64,000 bases of DNA. Source: Aporrectodea caliginosa (lineage: Eukaryota; Annelida; Clitellata; Crassiclitellata; Lumbricidae). A model generated the notes under the pieces. It worked only from the letters and a program-made list of their open reading frames with translations. It made no database searches and had not been told where the DNA came from. The translations under genes were made by a program, and so were the position numbers. How positions within the stretch are numbered: position 1 is the first letter of the stretch; every line of letters starts with the position of its first letter. The stretch is from the NCBI GenBank assembly GCA_020284085.1, contig JACEVL010000062.1, forward strand, positions 3,853,110 to 3,917,109. Reading direction: 5' to 3'. This document shows positions 47,178 through 57,815 of the stretch, one piece after another.

Positions 47178-47790
47178 CACACATATATATATATATATAC
47201 ACATAATTTTATATATACACAAATATACATACATATATACAAGTAGGCGTCAACGGATTTCGAGAATTCGAGTTCGTAAGAATGAATGGGTTTGAAGTGA
47301 CAAGAGGCCATCGGTTTGTCTTGCATATCTACAGAATGTTATTCAGACCTTATGCTGGGATGCCTGCAGGAAAACAAGATTATCCTTGCTGCATGCCGAA
47401 AGCCTTTGTAATATAAGTGGTGGTGATCGTCACAATACAAAGTCATGAAGTCACAGAATCACAATGCAAAGTTACGCCCATAGGCAGTACACCTTGTGAG
47501 TCGTCTCATCGGAGGTCCAAGGTTGTCCTGACGAGGCTTGTGGACATAACTTGGCTGGTCACTTACTACTTGGGTCAATACTCGCTAGGCTACGCTGCCC
47601 TCCAACGAAGTAATGCCTAAAGTCTGTAGGCTTCGTTGGACACCTAGCGAACGTTTGGGCCGTAAGGCAATTTTGACCAGAGCGGAACTAACCACTCGGG
47701 ACTCTATGCTCGTTATAAACGGGGGAGGGTGGAGGGGGCTTGTCGTATTGAGTAGTCCTATGGCATGTTACACGCCTTGTCTTTGGCCGG
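47178..47790. other. Non-coding stretch
   Basis: TA-rich to about 47240. Open frames at 47417-47858 show no domain until the LINE trace at 47790. Confidence 0.4.
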
Positions 47791-47904
47791 CGCTCATTCA
47801 CAGCTGCCGGTCCCTCCATCTGGAACTCTCTACCTCCTCATGTTCGCAACTCTCTTAGCGAGACTGTCTTTCGCTCTAAACTCAAAACTTATCTCTTTCA
47901 GTCT
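47790..47904 (+). pseudogene. LINE ORF2 terminal block
   Basis: Reads AAGPSIWNSLPPHVRNSL then ETVFRSKLKTYLFQSK, the conserved last 40 residues of L2/CR1-like ORF2. It is directly followed by the long hairpin. Confidence 0.6.
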
Positions 47905-48015
47905 AAGGCAAGACGATCAAAAGTTATTTTAATTACAAAAGGTCAATTTTAGAGAAAAATCATGGTATGAAATTGACCTTTTTGTAATTAAAATAACTTT
48001 TGATCGTCTTGCCTT
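47905..48015. repeat. Long near-perfect hairpin
   Basis: Arms 47905-47949 and 47970-48015 (start AAGGCAAGACGATCAAAAGT) are reverse complements with one extra T in the right arm; the loop is about 20 bases. Confidence 0.9.
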
Positions 48016-49918
48016 TGGTATCCTTGTTTCTTATCACACGTAGCCCTTATCAAGGCGAGAAATACGAGAAGGAATTAACCAATTTCAACAATTATTGGCT
48101 GAGATCTGATCATTTTTCTTCAATTTTTGTTAGATTTCGTTTCTTATGACCTTGAAATGACCTTGAATGACACTGAATTTGGTCTCTATATTTCATCTGG
48201 ATGTAGCTCTCATCGAGGTAAACAAACAGTAAAAAGTTAATCCAAATTGGACTCTTCGTTATTTTTTAGTGATAAAAAGAGTAAATCGATAATGGACCCA
48301 AGTTCCAAGACAAAAGCATGTGCGCCATGAGTCCTGGGAGTTTAAGTAGGGTATGTTCAGGGGCTTTGAGGGACCTCAGGATAGAATTTTAAAATTCTGT
48401 AAAAAATATTTCTAGACAATATATGAATAGAATAATACGAAAAACTTGAGTATGGGTGTTTTCTGCAATGTATCATTTTTCTGGACATCCCTAAAGCACA
48501 TATTGAAAGCTGTAAACTGAACTTTGAGATGGGTTGAGAAGCAACCAGTTTCTTAGTTGACGCTCAACATTCGATGGCCAAGAATAAAACAGATTTAACT
48601 GATTATTATTGAACTGGCGATTTTGTACCTTGTGCGAAATTGACACTGCTTTATAATGTCGTTTTGACGTTGGGTATTGGACCATGTTTCTGCAGGTTTC
48701 TGGTCTTTTCCGAGCCAATACTCAGTAACTGGCAACCATTCATATCAGTCGAGTCACAAAGGAGGTTTGCACACTTTGACGACTCGTTTTCGGACGGACG
48801 CGTAACAATAATGTCTCAATAAGTTCAGTATTGATAGACTCACCTGTATGAGCATGATCACCACCTGTGGGTATAGCCTATATTTGTAGTGTTATGCATG
48901 TATTCACAGCTCACAGTTAGCAGTGGAGTTGAGAGCGGGAGTGGGACATCCCTTTGTGTCGATGTCGTCTCAATAGTATCAGTATCAGACAAGTCCTCTG
49001 GTTGTGCTCTTGCATAACTGCCTTTTACTTTGAAATGCATCCAAACACGGCGCTGATGCACAAGAAGACCGATCTTTCTTAGTCTTTTCTTTACCAAGTT
49101 GACGTTTCTTAGCATCGGAGAGCAGAAAGGTTCTAGGCATCGTGTAAGACTAAATCTTAAATCCAAATTCTCAATTAAACTTAAACTAATGGCGCTTTTT
49201 TATGAACAAATAATAATTTGGTGTAATATATTCTGTGTTTGTCTCGTGCCGGGCCCCCTGTAAGCGGGGCCACATGCTAAAGCATATTGAGCATTCTGGT
49301 TAACCAAGCACTGCTTTTTGACTCTTTATTGCAACCGACATCAATCCTTGATTGAAGTAATTTGTCAGATGATGTCCACTAGATATATATAAACCCTCAA
49401 TAGCAACATCATGCCAACATTTGACGAAAGCATTTTAATACAGTTGTTGTTCAAGTATTTTCAAGATTCTGCTTTAATTTGTTTCTTCAAAATATCCAAT
49501 TAAAATACCACAATGTGCACAATTCTACGGTTCTTAAACTCGACCAACTGAACAAACCGAAATCTTGCCACACCGACTCGCCCCACATATCTTACGATAA
49601 TTATTATTGCCACTTCTTTTATTGAATATGCTAACGGAATTGGTCATGAAATGAAGATTATTGTCGCTGTTTCTGGATCGCCGTAGAAACTGACTCAACA
49701 AAACAGAATGACTGACTTGCACCTTTACTTATTTTATCCCAGTGATGTCTATGTACATAGAAATGGAAACAACCGCATTAAGACCAACCCATGACTTCAC
49801 AACTAAGTCATCGATTACGTAACGCACCAATCGAAGCGATGACCGTCCAAACGCAGATTGCAGCTCCCCTAGCGGCTGCCGATGTCGACGGCACTTCCCT
49901 CTGTCGATTGGGGCGCCA
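48016..49918. other. Stretch beyond the receptor ligand-binding exons; membrane exons not found
   Basis: On the minus strand this is where the transmembrane exons of the receptor would follow. I looked for a PC-LIS TM1 block and a GEK-type TM2 and saw none. The frame 48858-49166 (minus) is basic and Ser/Thr-rich but not assignable. Either a long intron runs out of view or the gene is truncated. Confidence 0.4.
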
Positions 49919-50258
49919 GTGTCGACGCAGCGCAAATCTGTAGGCGACGTAGCTGAACTTGACCCCCGGACACCAAGGATACTGAAGCTCGAACATCTTG
50001 ACCCTACTCTTGACCAGCTCCCACTCCCAGTGACGGACGTAATGGCTCGTGTCGACGTGGTTCGTAAGGCTCTGCAAGCGCAGCTGGTCCGCGTTGAGGG
50101 TCCAGGAACCAAACCTCAACTCGCAGTCTGGTTCTTCGGGTCTTCTGCTGGACGTCGCTGGACAGGACAGTTCGTAGTGGACATGGGAAACCCAGATGAC
50201 CAGGCCGCTGTTGGCGACGATCAGTTTGCTGTCATGGATGAGCTTCGGTGGGCGGATG
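49919..50258 (-). CDS. Nicotinic-type Cys-loop receptor, ligand-binding-domain exon C
   Basis: Minus strand from an acceptor AG (50260-50259) after a pyrimidine-containing stretch. The first base completes the Ala codon left by exon B. It encodes about 113 residues: SGLVIWVSHVHYELSC, the Cys-loop (cysteines at 50164-50162 and 50125-50123), CELRFGSWTLNADQLRL (loop B Trp), HVDTSHYVRHWEWELV, a short loop C LQYPWCPGVKFSYVAYRFAL and RR just before where TM1 should start. Codons mostly end in G or C, unlike the surroundings. Odd points: only 12 residues lie between the Cys-loop cysteines (13 is usual), FPFD is missing although its Pro is kept, and loop C lacks the CC pair, so it is non-alpha-like. 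The 3-prime exon border is uncertain. Confidence 0.83.
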
Positions 50259-50825
50259 CTATACGTCCACAACAAGGTTTTAGGATGCCGAGGAGGAAAC
50301 TAGGAAGAGGGCAAGAAGGAAGAGGATGAGGACGAGGATGATGATTAGGAAGAGAGGAAGAGTATGAGCAGCAAAAGGAGAAAGAAGACAAAAAAGAAGA
50401 AAGCGAATGATGATGATCATTTGATCATGTGATCCTGTGATTAGTAATTGTAGTGTCAATGACACATCTGTGCAACGCCTATTCAAGGGAAACTTCTCGT
50501 AGTTGCATTTAGAGGAAGTGGAGAAAAGCTTCAAGCATTGGCGTAGGCTAATGAATTGGGAAAAGCGTTCCAGGCTTAAGATGGTTTAAACCAGTAAAGA
50601 GGAAGGTTAGTCTTTAGAAGCCTGCAAACCACGTTCTGATCATGATGATGCCGGCGACAATGATGACGAAGACGACGATGATGCTAACGATTAAGCTAAC
50701 GACGACGACGACGACGATGATGATGATGATGACGATGCTAACAATGATGATGATGCTGACAATCATGAGTAGGAGTGAGAGCGTGGTGGCGCTGAGAGAG
50801 TGATACTTGAGATCTGATCGCTTAC
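50259..50825 (-). other. Intron between receptor exons C and B
   Basis: 567 bp starting with donor GTAAGCG (50825-50819) and ending in AG. It contains a GAC/GAT trinucleotide patch (about 50640-50760) and a purine-rich block (50290-50410) that give spurious hydrophobic or acidic frames. Confidence 0.7.
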
Positions 50826-50935
50826 GCATTAACGAGTACGACGTCTGGTGTCCAGATCTGACGTGGATGAAGGACGACCTGATGAATGTTGTCGTATTCG
50901 GATGAATTCCAACGAAGCAGAGCGTCTCTCCACTG
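50826..50935 (-). CDS. Nicotinic-type Cys-loop receptor, exon B (110 bp)
   Basis: Acceptor AACAG at 50940-50936, then QWRDALLRWNSSEYDNI (loop D Trp region) and RQIWTPDVVLVNA (loop A), then donor GTAAGCG. The reading is phase 0 in and two bases out. Exactly 110 bp, the same size as the conserved exon 4 of vertebrate nicotinic receptor genes (recalled, not looked up), which encodes this same W-D-L-WN...IW-PD-L-N segment. Loop A has Val where alpha subunits have Tyr (LVN for LYN). This short exon confirms the gene model because both neighbours match its phases. Confidence 0.85.
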
Positions 50936-51709
50936 CTGTTAAGTCCACAGACGTAACAACGCAACTGTACACAAGTCATACTAAGAACATAATGATAGTA
51001 TTAAGTTTACACTACGTCGTCTAAACAGGTTTAAGTGACGTTAAGTCCACCGGTTGACAGCCTTTGCATTAGACACCGTCTAAAATGTCGTCGAAGGTAA
51101 AGCATATTATTGCGCATAAGCATATACTGTGTTCTTACAGACCCTTGTAACCGTATTTCTACTGATATAATTATACGAAAAGGTCAACTCTTAACTTACC
51201 ATATGATCACTAAACAGTTTGCTAAGGTGCTATATACATCCTGATAGTTAGAGCAAATCTACTTGAGTTCTATCACTCAGATCATATGCCATAGGTTTGA
51301 CCTCCACGGATTCTGACCTGGCGGGTATTGCGGACTTGATTTGATATATCGCCGGTGTATAAGCTGGTCTCCCTGATTTACATTTACATGGCAATATATT
51401 GCAAAGTAACTCCAAGAACTACAAGCATCCGTCTTCTTTTCAAATTCACAATTTCACACACTTGATTCTCATCGTCCTCGTCCTCATCATTGTTACTACT
51501 GTCATCGTCATATCATCATCATCGTTGTTGTCATCATCATCCTCATCCTCATCGTCGTCGTCGTCGTCGTCATAGTCATCGTTATCGTGGTCGTAATCGT
51601 CATCATTATCATCATCGTCGTCGTTGTTGTCGCCATAATTCTCAAACAGCCTATGAGGATGCTGAGCGTGGAGAGCGGGCGGGGGTTGCTCATAAAAGAG
51701 ATTTTTTAC
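50936..51709 (-). other. Intron between receptor exons B and A
   Basis: 774 bp, donor GTAAAA at 51709. Trinucleotide GAT/GAC repeats at about 51478-51640 lie inside it and make false acidic frames fused to exon A. Confidence 0.7.
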
Positions 51710-51905
51710 CAGGTGAATCCATCCGACGATTGTCATCATCTGTTGCTGTTGATCGAATTCGATTATCTGGATGAGAGAGAAGCTGAGAGCAACAGACAGA
51801 GATCGCGATGTATCGATGACCGGACGTCCTTCGATCCCATTCCGATTGTAGTTGTCCAGAAGAGTAGTTATCAGGCGCTTCTCAGATGTCGCCCCAGTCC
51901 TCCAG
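51710..51905 (-). CDS. Nicotinic-type Cys-loop receptor, exon A (N-terminal ligand-binding domain)
   Basis: Minus strand after a likely acceptor TACTTGCTGCAG. It encodes EKRLITTLLDNYNRNGI, EGRPVIDTSRSLSVALSFSL, IQIIEFDQQQQMM and TIVGWIHL, then donor GTAAAA. This matches the receptor N-terminal helix (RL...LL-NYN-..RPV) and beta strands 1-2 (L-QII--D----M-T---W). The exon ends exactly where the next begins with QWRD, phase 0. It corresponds in length to vertebrate exons 2 plus 3 joined (about 190 bp). The protein would sit in the plasma membrane as one subunit of a pentamer gating ions on transmitter binding. The signal-peptide exon was not found upstream. Confidence 0.82.
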
Positions 51906-52383
51906 CTGCAGCAAGTACACAAACTCATCAATCAATTTATTTATCCAATGATCCACGCCCGGATCCACTTGTGCTCTTATGGTGGACTCAGCTATAAAAA
52001 TAAGTATAATGGTCGTCCGTGGTAAGATTGAGGAGAGGACTGGCCAAACACTCTCATATGCCGAGGCAAAGAAAAATAAGTAGCTAACCTATCTATGGCT
52101 GTCTCCCTAGGTTAGCTTAAAGAGGTTGTTCATCATCATCGTCGTCGTCATCATCATTATAGCTTCTGCTCTTTCGTCTTGAATACTTCAACCTATCGAC
52201 TGAAATGAGAAACAATAATTTCTACTGACGCAGGTAATTTTCCGCTGACCACGTATACAGTCTAGATATGTTTAGTCAGTGGATTTTAGGAAACCCATAA
52301 CTGCGTAAAGAGCGCGTCTGTCACGAGATTATACTTTCACTGTACGTGCTGATGAGTCAAAGGATTAGGCTCGACTGCTTTAA
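51906..52383. other. Upstream of receptor exon A
   Basis: Contains the dispersed repeat at 52028-52122 and an ATC/GTC patch at 52130-52160. No signal-peptide exon was identified. Confidence 0.4.
52028..52122. repeat. Dispersed repeat, copy 2 (partner 3785-3880)
   Basis: Shares CTCATATGCCGAGGC and flanking blocks with the first copy; followed by a trinucleotide repeat. Confidence 0.6.
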
Positions 52384-52540
52384 TGACGCATCTGAGCAGA
52401 GAGCCTGTGATTGGTGGACTGGAGCAGAGGAGTGAGCGTGACGTAGGCTGTCGCGCATTCTATCGCGTGAACGCTCGCGATAGAAAACGTCGGGCTTACA
52501 TGTACGTTGCGATGTCTTAGACATGTCTAGACATGTCTTG
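52384..52540. promoter_or_regulatory. Promoter-like cluster: CRE-like, CCAAT and p53-family-type sites
   Basis: Within 157 bp: TGACGCA (52384-52390), ATTGG, the inverse CCAAT box (52410-52414), TGACGTAG (52439-52446), a hairpin with TTCTATCGCG and CGCGATAGAA arms (52458-52485), and two abutting AGACATGTCT decamers (52519-52538), each a perfect p53/p63/p73 half-site. It lies upstream of the receptor exons, so it could be their promoter region. That link and any activity are inference. Confidence 0.35.
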
Positions 52541-53694
52541 CTGACTCGGAGAGGTCGAGAGCAGATAATGCCGATAGAAAATCCACTATAGGAGATCTTT
52601 TTGAACAGCAGATTTTATTGTAATCAGTCGATATTTTGAGTTACCGTTGTCGTTGATTATTGCTTATGACAGCAGCTCATAGATTCGTGTATGTTGAAGT
52701 TTTAACGTTGGTCAAAGTTTTGCTACGATTAATCTGTTGATTTAATTAAATACACAATAAAAAATCCAAAGACTTTTTGTCATATCTCGAGCTATCTGGC
52801 GACTGGCGCTCTTTGATACGACCTTTGGAAGGTCGCTGACACAAGCTATGAAAATTAGGCATAATTTTGTTTTATTAGGCCTACAGGAGTTTTAAATTGA
52901 AGATGTTTGCGCAGGTCGTAAACAAGGCACATTTCTTTAATACTTGAACGGAAATCGGTAAATACAAAGAAAGTACACAAAACTGTACCGCATAAAACTT
53001 CTTAATTAGATTTGTCAACTTTATTGGTGGAGCATGTTACAAGTCACTGAGAAGACGGAGTATGGAAGACGCTAATCGTAAAACAATGGCTACGTAGGTA
53101 CAGTATACCGAATCAAGTCAGCGGCAATGCGAATTTACAGCTCTTCCGTGGATTACGGCGTCCATGGTGTAAATAAATTTCTAGTAGTGTCGGCGGACAT
53201 TCTTTAACAGGCGAACGGAAATAAAGCCGGACTGTCTGCGCCATTTTGTTTCTGTCATTCTTTGTTCCGGTGATCTTTTAATGCGTCTCCATAGCTTATC
53301 TAATAAGCGACGATATGCCACGCCTGTGCGATGATATAGCGCCCACATGTCAGCTGAGCACTGAATAAGTCGCCGTCCGATGTGTTCCAGCGTCCAAATA
53401 TTTGGTCGGCGTTCACTTCATCTAATCAGCTCCAAGCCCGTCTGGATTTTATCGCAGCTTATTAGTCGTAGGCACGAAACTGGGCATTCATGGCTGACTG
53501 TCTGTCTCTCTGTCACTCGCTTTGCATCGGTCTGTCTCTTTCACCGACACTCTTTCGCTCTCTCGCTCTCTCGCAGCCTTCCGCTCAGTTTTGTTTTACT
53601 CCAGCGTGTGAAGAATAAGTTAATTTAAAGCAGTAAAGCATTTCTGAGGCGCCATTGTAGAAGCGACGAATCGACTTATTTCAGTGCGTTTATC
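52541..53694. other. Non-coding stretch
   Basis: No domain recognised; CTCTCG-type repeats near 53540-53575. Confidence 0.45.
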
Positions 53695-53777
53695 CAACTT
53701 CCAAGTAATAGTGTAACTTCCAAGTCAATTAGTGTAACTTCCAAGTCAATTAGTGTAACTTCCAAGTCAATTAGTGT
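53695..53777. repeat. 21-bp tandem repeat
   Basis: About 3.7 copies of AACTTCCAAGTCAATTAGTG plus T; the first copy is shortened. Confidence 0.92.
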
Positions 53778-53929
53778 AGATCGAACGTAAGTCGAAAGCG
53801 TAGCGCTACATGTAGGCTACAACGCCTACAATTAACTTTATATATTAAATAAGCCATTTTTACAGAGTGGGATAATAATAACTGCCAAGACAGAATCTCT
53901 GTTAACGAAAGCATATTATTTCTTATCAA

Positions 53930-54710
53930 CCAAAGCAGTGTCCACAAACACTTTTTTAAATGAGACAAACACTACAGTACCACAGAGCATGACTGGCACA
54001 CTGATAATTACAAATTCTGTGATAAAGGGAATCGCTGAGCAATCGGAATTTAAAGAACTTGTAACTGGTCTCAACTCAGGTGCGTCTTGGCCCGACGTTC
54101 GTTGGATCGACGAACAGGTGATGCAGTAGAGAACCGAATGAAAGCAATTAAAGAAGAATTCTCTGAACAACGATTTGTCTGCACGACTGAAGATGTGTGA
54201 TAATACTAAACATAGAACATGGGAGTAACTTGTCACTGGATCGATGCATCATTTCGACGATCAGTTGCTTTGGCATGCAGACGTTTAGTTAGATCACACA
54301 CGTATGATAGAGTAGCACAGCTGATCTGTGTAACACATATTGAGTTCTGTCTGACTCATGACAAAATTGTTGCTACCATTTCTGACAATGGCTGTAATTT
54401 TCATTCAAAGAGTTCAATGTTGCTATCGTTCATTCCATGAGATACCAGGTACTATAGTGATGATGATCAAGATAGGTAAAAGATGCTTTCAAAACTGCTT
54501 TGGTTGTGTAGTCTCTGGTTCTAGTTTCTTTTCACACTCAAAGAAATTTCAGTTTCCAGATGTCATTTGAAATTACCAATTACATGAAAAAATGTAATTC
54601 AATTACAAATTATAGTGATCCAGAGCAACAAATTACAAATTACCAATTACAATTGTAATTCAAATTACGTAATTTCAATTACATCAATTAAATTACTCCC
54701 CATCCCTGTA
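53930..54710 (+). pseudogene. hAT transposase remnant with 3-prime terminus
   Basis: Plus-strand pieces in several frames: FKELVTGLNSGASWPDVR (54050-54105), MKAIKEEFSEQRFVCTTEDV (54138-54197), then GVTCHWIDASFRRSVALACR (54220-54280), HTYDRVAQL and KIVATISDNGCNFHSKSS, containing the DNGxNF Asp of the hAT catalytic core. The right terminus CCCCATCCCTG at about 54696-54706 follows AATTAC-rich subterminal DNA (54560-54690). Stops and frameshifts are numerous. A left terminus and the C-terminal dimer domain were not found. It resembles the terminal and interior words of the MITE at 35400. Confidence 0.75.
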
Positions 54711-55539
54711 GACTATAAAATATAATATTACGGTGAAAGTAACTTACAGTTCATATGCACAAGTAGGCTACACTATAATTAGCCTCCTATGTGGGCACGT
54801 GCAGTTGCAGATATCATTGCGTTATTTGGTAATATTTAGTCTAAGCTATTTGGTCGCTCTGCATTGCCTCCAATGGCAAACAGTTCGTAAACTGAGACGG
54901 GATGCATTAGCGTGCTTTCTTCTTGTGCGTCTATATTCTTGTGAGTATATAGACCTATGCCACTATATGGGTCTACGCATTAAGTGCAAAGTGGTTGTAA
55001 TCGGATCTTAAGGTTTATAGGTGCATCGCCAACAGTATAGGGTAACACTTGAATCATGCAACGCAGCATTTGTTCAAAACTCGATCTCTCAGAAATTCAG
55101 GAAACATTCAGTGGCTCAGGTAGCCTATACCATTGATGCAAAGAATCGCCGCCTCTCAGATAATTAGGCCTACATAATCTCTTAATAGCTTCGCGAGTTC
55201 GCGACTAAGAGGGGCTCCGTGCTTTGCGGTATAATTAGTGTTCATTCGCTTGTATAGTAAGCCTAGTCTACCGTGTTTCGTGTGCAGTCTGTGGGTTCAC
55301 GTTGGCAAATTATTAAAATTATAAAATGGTTATTTATGGTGCTGGATTGTTTTCGGAAGGCCGTTTATTTCTTGCTCATATGTACAAGAACGCATCTGCA
55401 CAGTTGTAGAACGGAACTAAATCATATTTCGACAAAAATCAACTCTGATTAGAAGAGTCAGAATTTGGAAATTGCATGTTCCATGGACCAAAGGGCAATC
55501 ATTAATCTGGCTTTTGATGATATAGAAAGCACCATCATG
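54711..55539. other. Non-coding stretch
   Basis: No gene supported; the frame at 54733-55011 has no recognisable motif. Confidence 0.45.
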
Positions 55540-55556
55540 GCCACTGTCATCATCAT

Positions 55557-55594
<38 letters not shown>

Positions 55595-55645
55595 CCACCA
55601 CCACCACCACCACCACCACCACCACAACCACCATCAGCAGCAGCA
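55540..55645. repeat. (CAT)n-(CAC)n-(CAG)n microsatellite
   Basis: ATC/CAT units, then CAC/ACC, then a few CAG. Confidence 0.93.
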
Positions 55646-56440
55646 GTATTTCATGAAACTGTTTGAAGGGGTCAATTTTTATGATCTAACCAAACCAACC
55701 TATAGCTTCACAACATAATTTGCCCACAATTTTGAATCTCGATAAATATCGGGTTACGAACTCTGTCAAAACTACTTTTATCTACATGTGGGTATGCTTT
55801 TCGCAGATATTTTTAAGATGACGTTGATTCGAGCTATTATTTATTTATTTATTTATTGATAGGTTACACAAGGTAGGGTAAGGTAATGAAAGATTAGTAA
55901 GGTAATCGCTAATTTATTCAGGGTTGGATTTGCCATCAATCAACCTCAGCGGTGAGAACAAAGAATTTGGATTACTTGTAATCACCAGGTTCAAAGCGGC
56001 TGATGCGAGATTACCATTGAAGTTTTTCGGTTTTCTGTTTGGTTTTGTTTGGTTCTGTTTGAAATTTGCGGCAGACATAACGTCCTGTAGTTCTATTGTA
56101 GGCCTACACTGCGTTGTCTGCATATAGGCCTACTGGCTGGCACATGGGGATGGGCTAGATTTTACGGGTCTCTTGTGGATGTATAATCCCCCTTGGCTAT
56201 AGAATCTAGCTCCCAATGGCTCCACATTGACCGCTATAACTAAAGGCTCAACTGGGGTTTCCGGGTAGTTTACGCAAAAATCGCCTTCTAAAAATACATT
56301 TTTCATTATAAATGTTTAAAAGACGAACCTTTCCATCTCGCCTGATGTTCAGCTTTTATTGTACAGACATGTACATCGATGATAACTGATAACTACCGGT
56401 CTTTTCTAAGTGAGACTGACTGGGTGTGGTGAAAGGACAG
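55646..56440. other. Non-coding stretch
   Basis: (ATTT)n at about 55836-55858. Opposed open frames at 55914-56127 have no recognised family. Confidence 0.45.
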
Positions 56441-56580
56441 TCTGATCTAATCTAATCTAATCTAATCTGATCTAATCTAATCTAATCTAATCTAATCTAA
56501 TCTAATACCATCTAATCTAATATATTGACTTCTATAGCGCCGTTATCATAATGCACAGGGCATCGATTGATGGTTGTTTA
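56441..56580 (-). mobile_element. Retroposon tail with (TTAGA)n, minus strand
   Basis: Minus order: ...ATGATAACGGCGCTATAGAA (56549-56530), GTCAATATA, then TTAGA pentamers to 56441. The GGCGCTATA word plus a short tandem tail repeats the pattern of other retroposon ends in the window. Confidence 0.55.
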
Positions 56581-56945
56581 CAAAGTGTGTCCACTGTGTC
56601 CACATCTTTGTCTGGTGCTGCAATGCATTCTACTCAGAAGAGCATCTTCTGCTCGCAACCGATGAATGTTGACCAAAGACGAACGATTAGTCGCCACGTC
56701 AACGTCCAGTTTAACGACGACGTACAATTGAGATGACTTCTGCCTCCCTGGCTGCTGCTGATGCTAGTGATGCGGCTGCTGCTGCTGCCACTGATGGTCA
56801 AAGTCATGAACCGAAGACACCGGATGCTGGATGGACGCAGATAAGAATGTTTCCGTCATCACATGGGTCGTCCCGCCAAGCGAATAATACATTGCAAGTG
56901 TTTCAAAGAGACAGTCCGAAAAACAGGACGAACAACAGCGACTAA
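56551..56945 (+). CDS. Two overlapping short frames of unknown nature, followed by AATAAA
   Basis: A 61-codon frame ends at 56736 (QFNDDVQLR, TGA). A 70-codon frame starts in the overlapping ATGA at 56733 and has an Ala-rich start (ADASDAAAAAATDG), ending TAA at 56945. AATAAATAA at about 57104 could be a polyadenylation signal. No family recognised; it may be the last exon of a host gene or chance. Confidence 0.2.
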
Positions 56946-57591
<646 letters not shown>

Positions 57592-57739
57592 ATGCATGAA
57601 GGTCTTAATTTCTTATTCTTCTTTATCAACCAAAGTTCTAGACGGTATAGCGAATACGTTCTTTCTACCGAGTCCGGCAACCATTACGGAGCAAACACGC
57701 GCAGGACGTTGAATACATCATGAAGGCCTTTATATATTG

Positions 57740-57815
57740 TGTTGATAGTTGTTTTTCTGTTATTATGATGTGGAACAATAAAACTTTTTGAATTGAATTG
57801 AATTGAATTGAATAT
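57740..57815 (+). repeat. LINE-type 3-prime tail with (GAATT)n
   Basis: GGAACAATAAAACTTTTTG then five GAATT units; compare 33990-34026. Confidence 0.55.

Noticed and set aside
49919..50329. Plus-strand 136-residue frame opposite receptor exon C
   Set aside because: It is the antisense shadow of a minus-strand exon with clear Cys-loop receptor motifs and splice sites.
51446..51700. Acidic Asp-rich extension fused to receptor exon A
   Set aside because: It lies beyond the GTAAAA donor and is a translation of GAT/GAC repeats in the intron.
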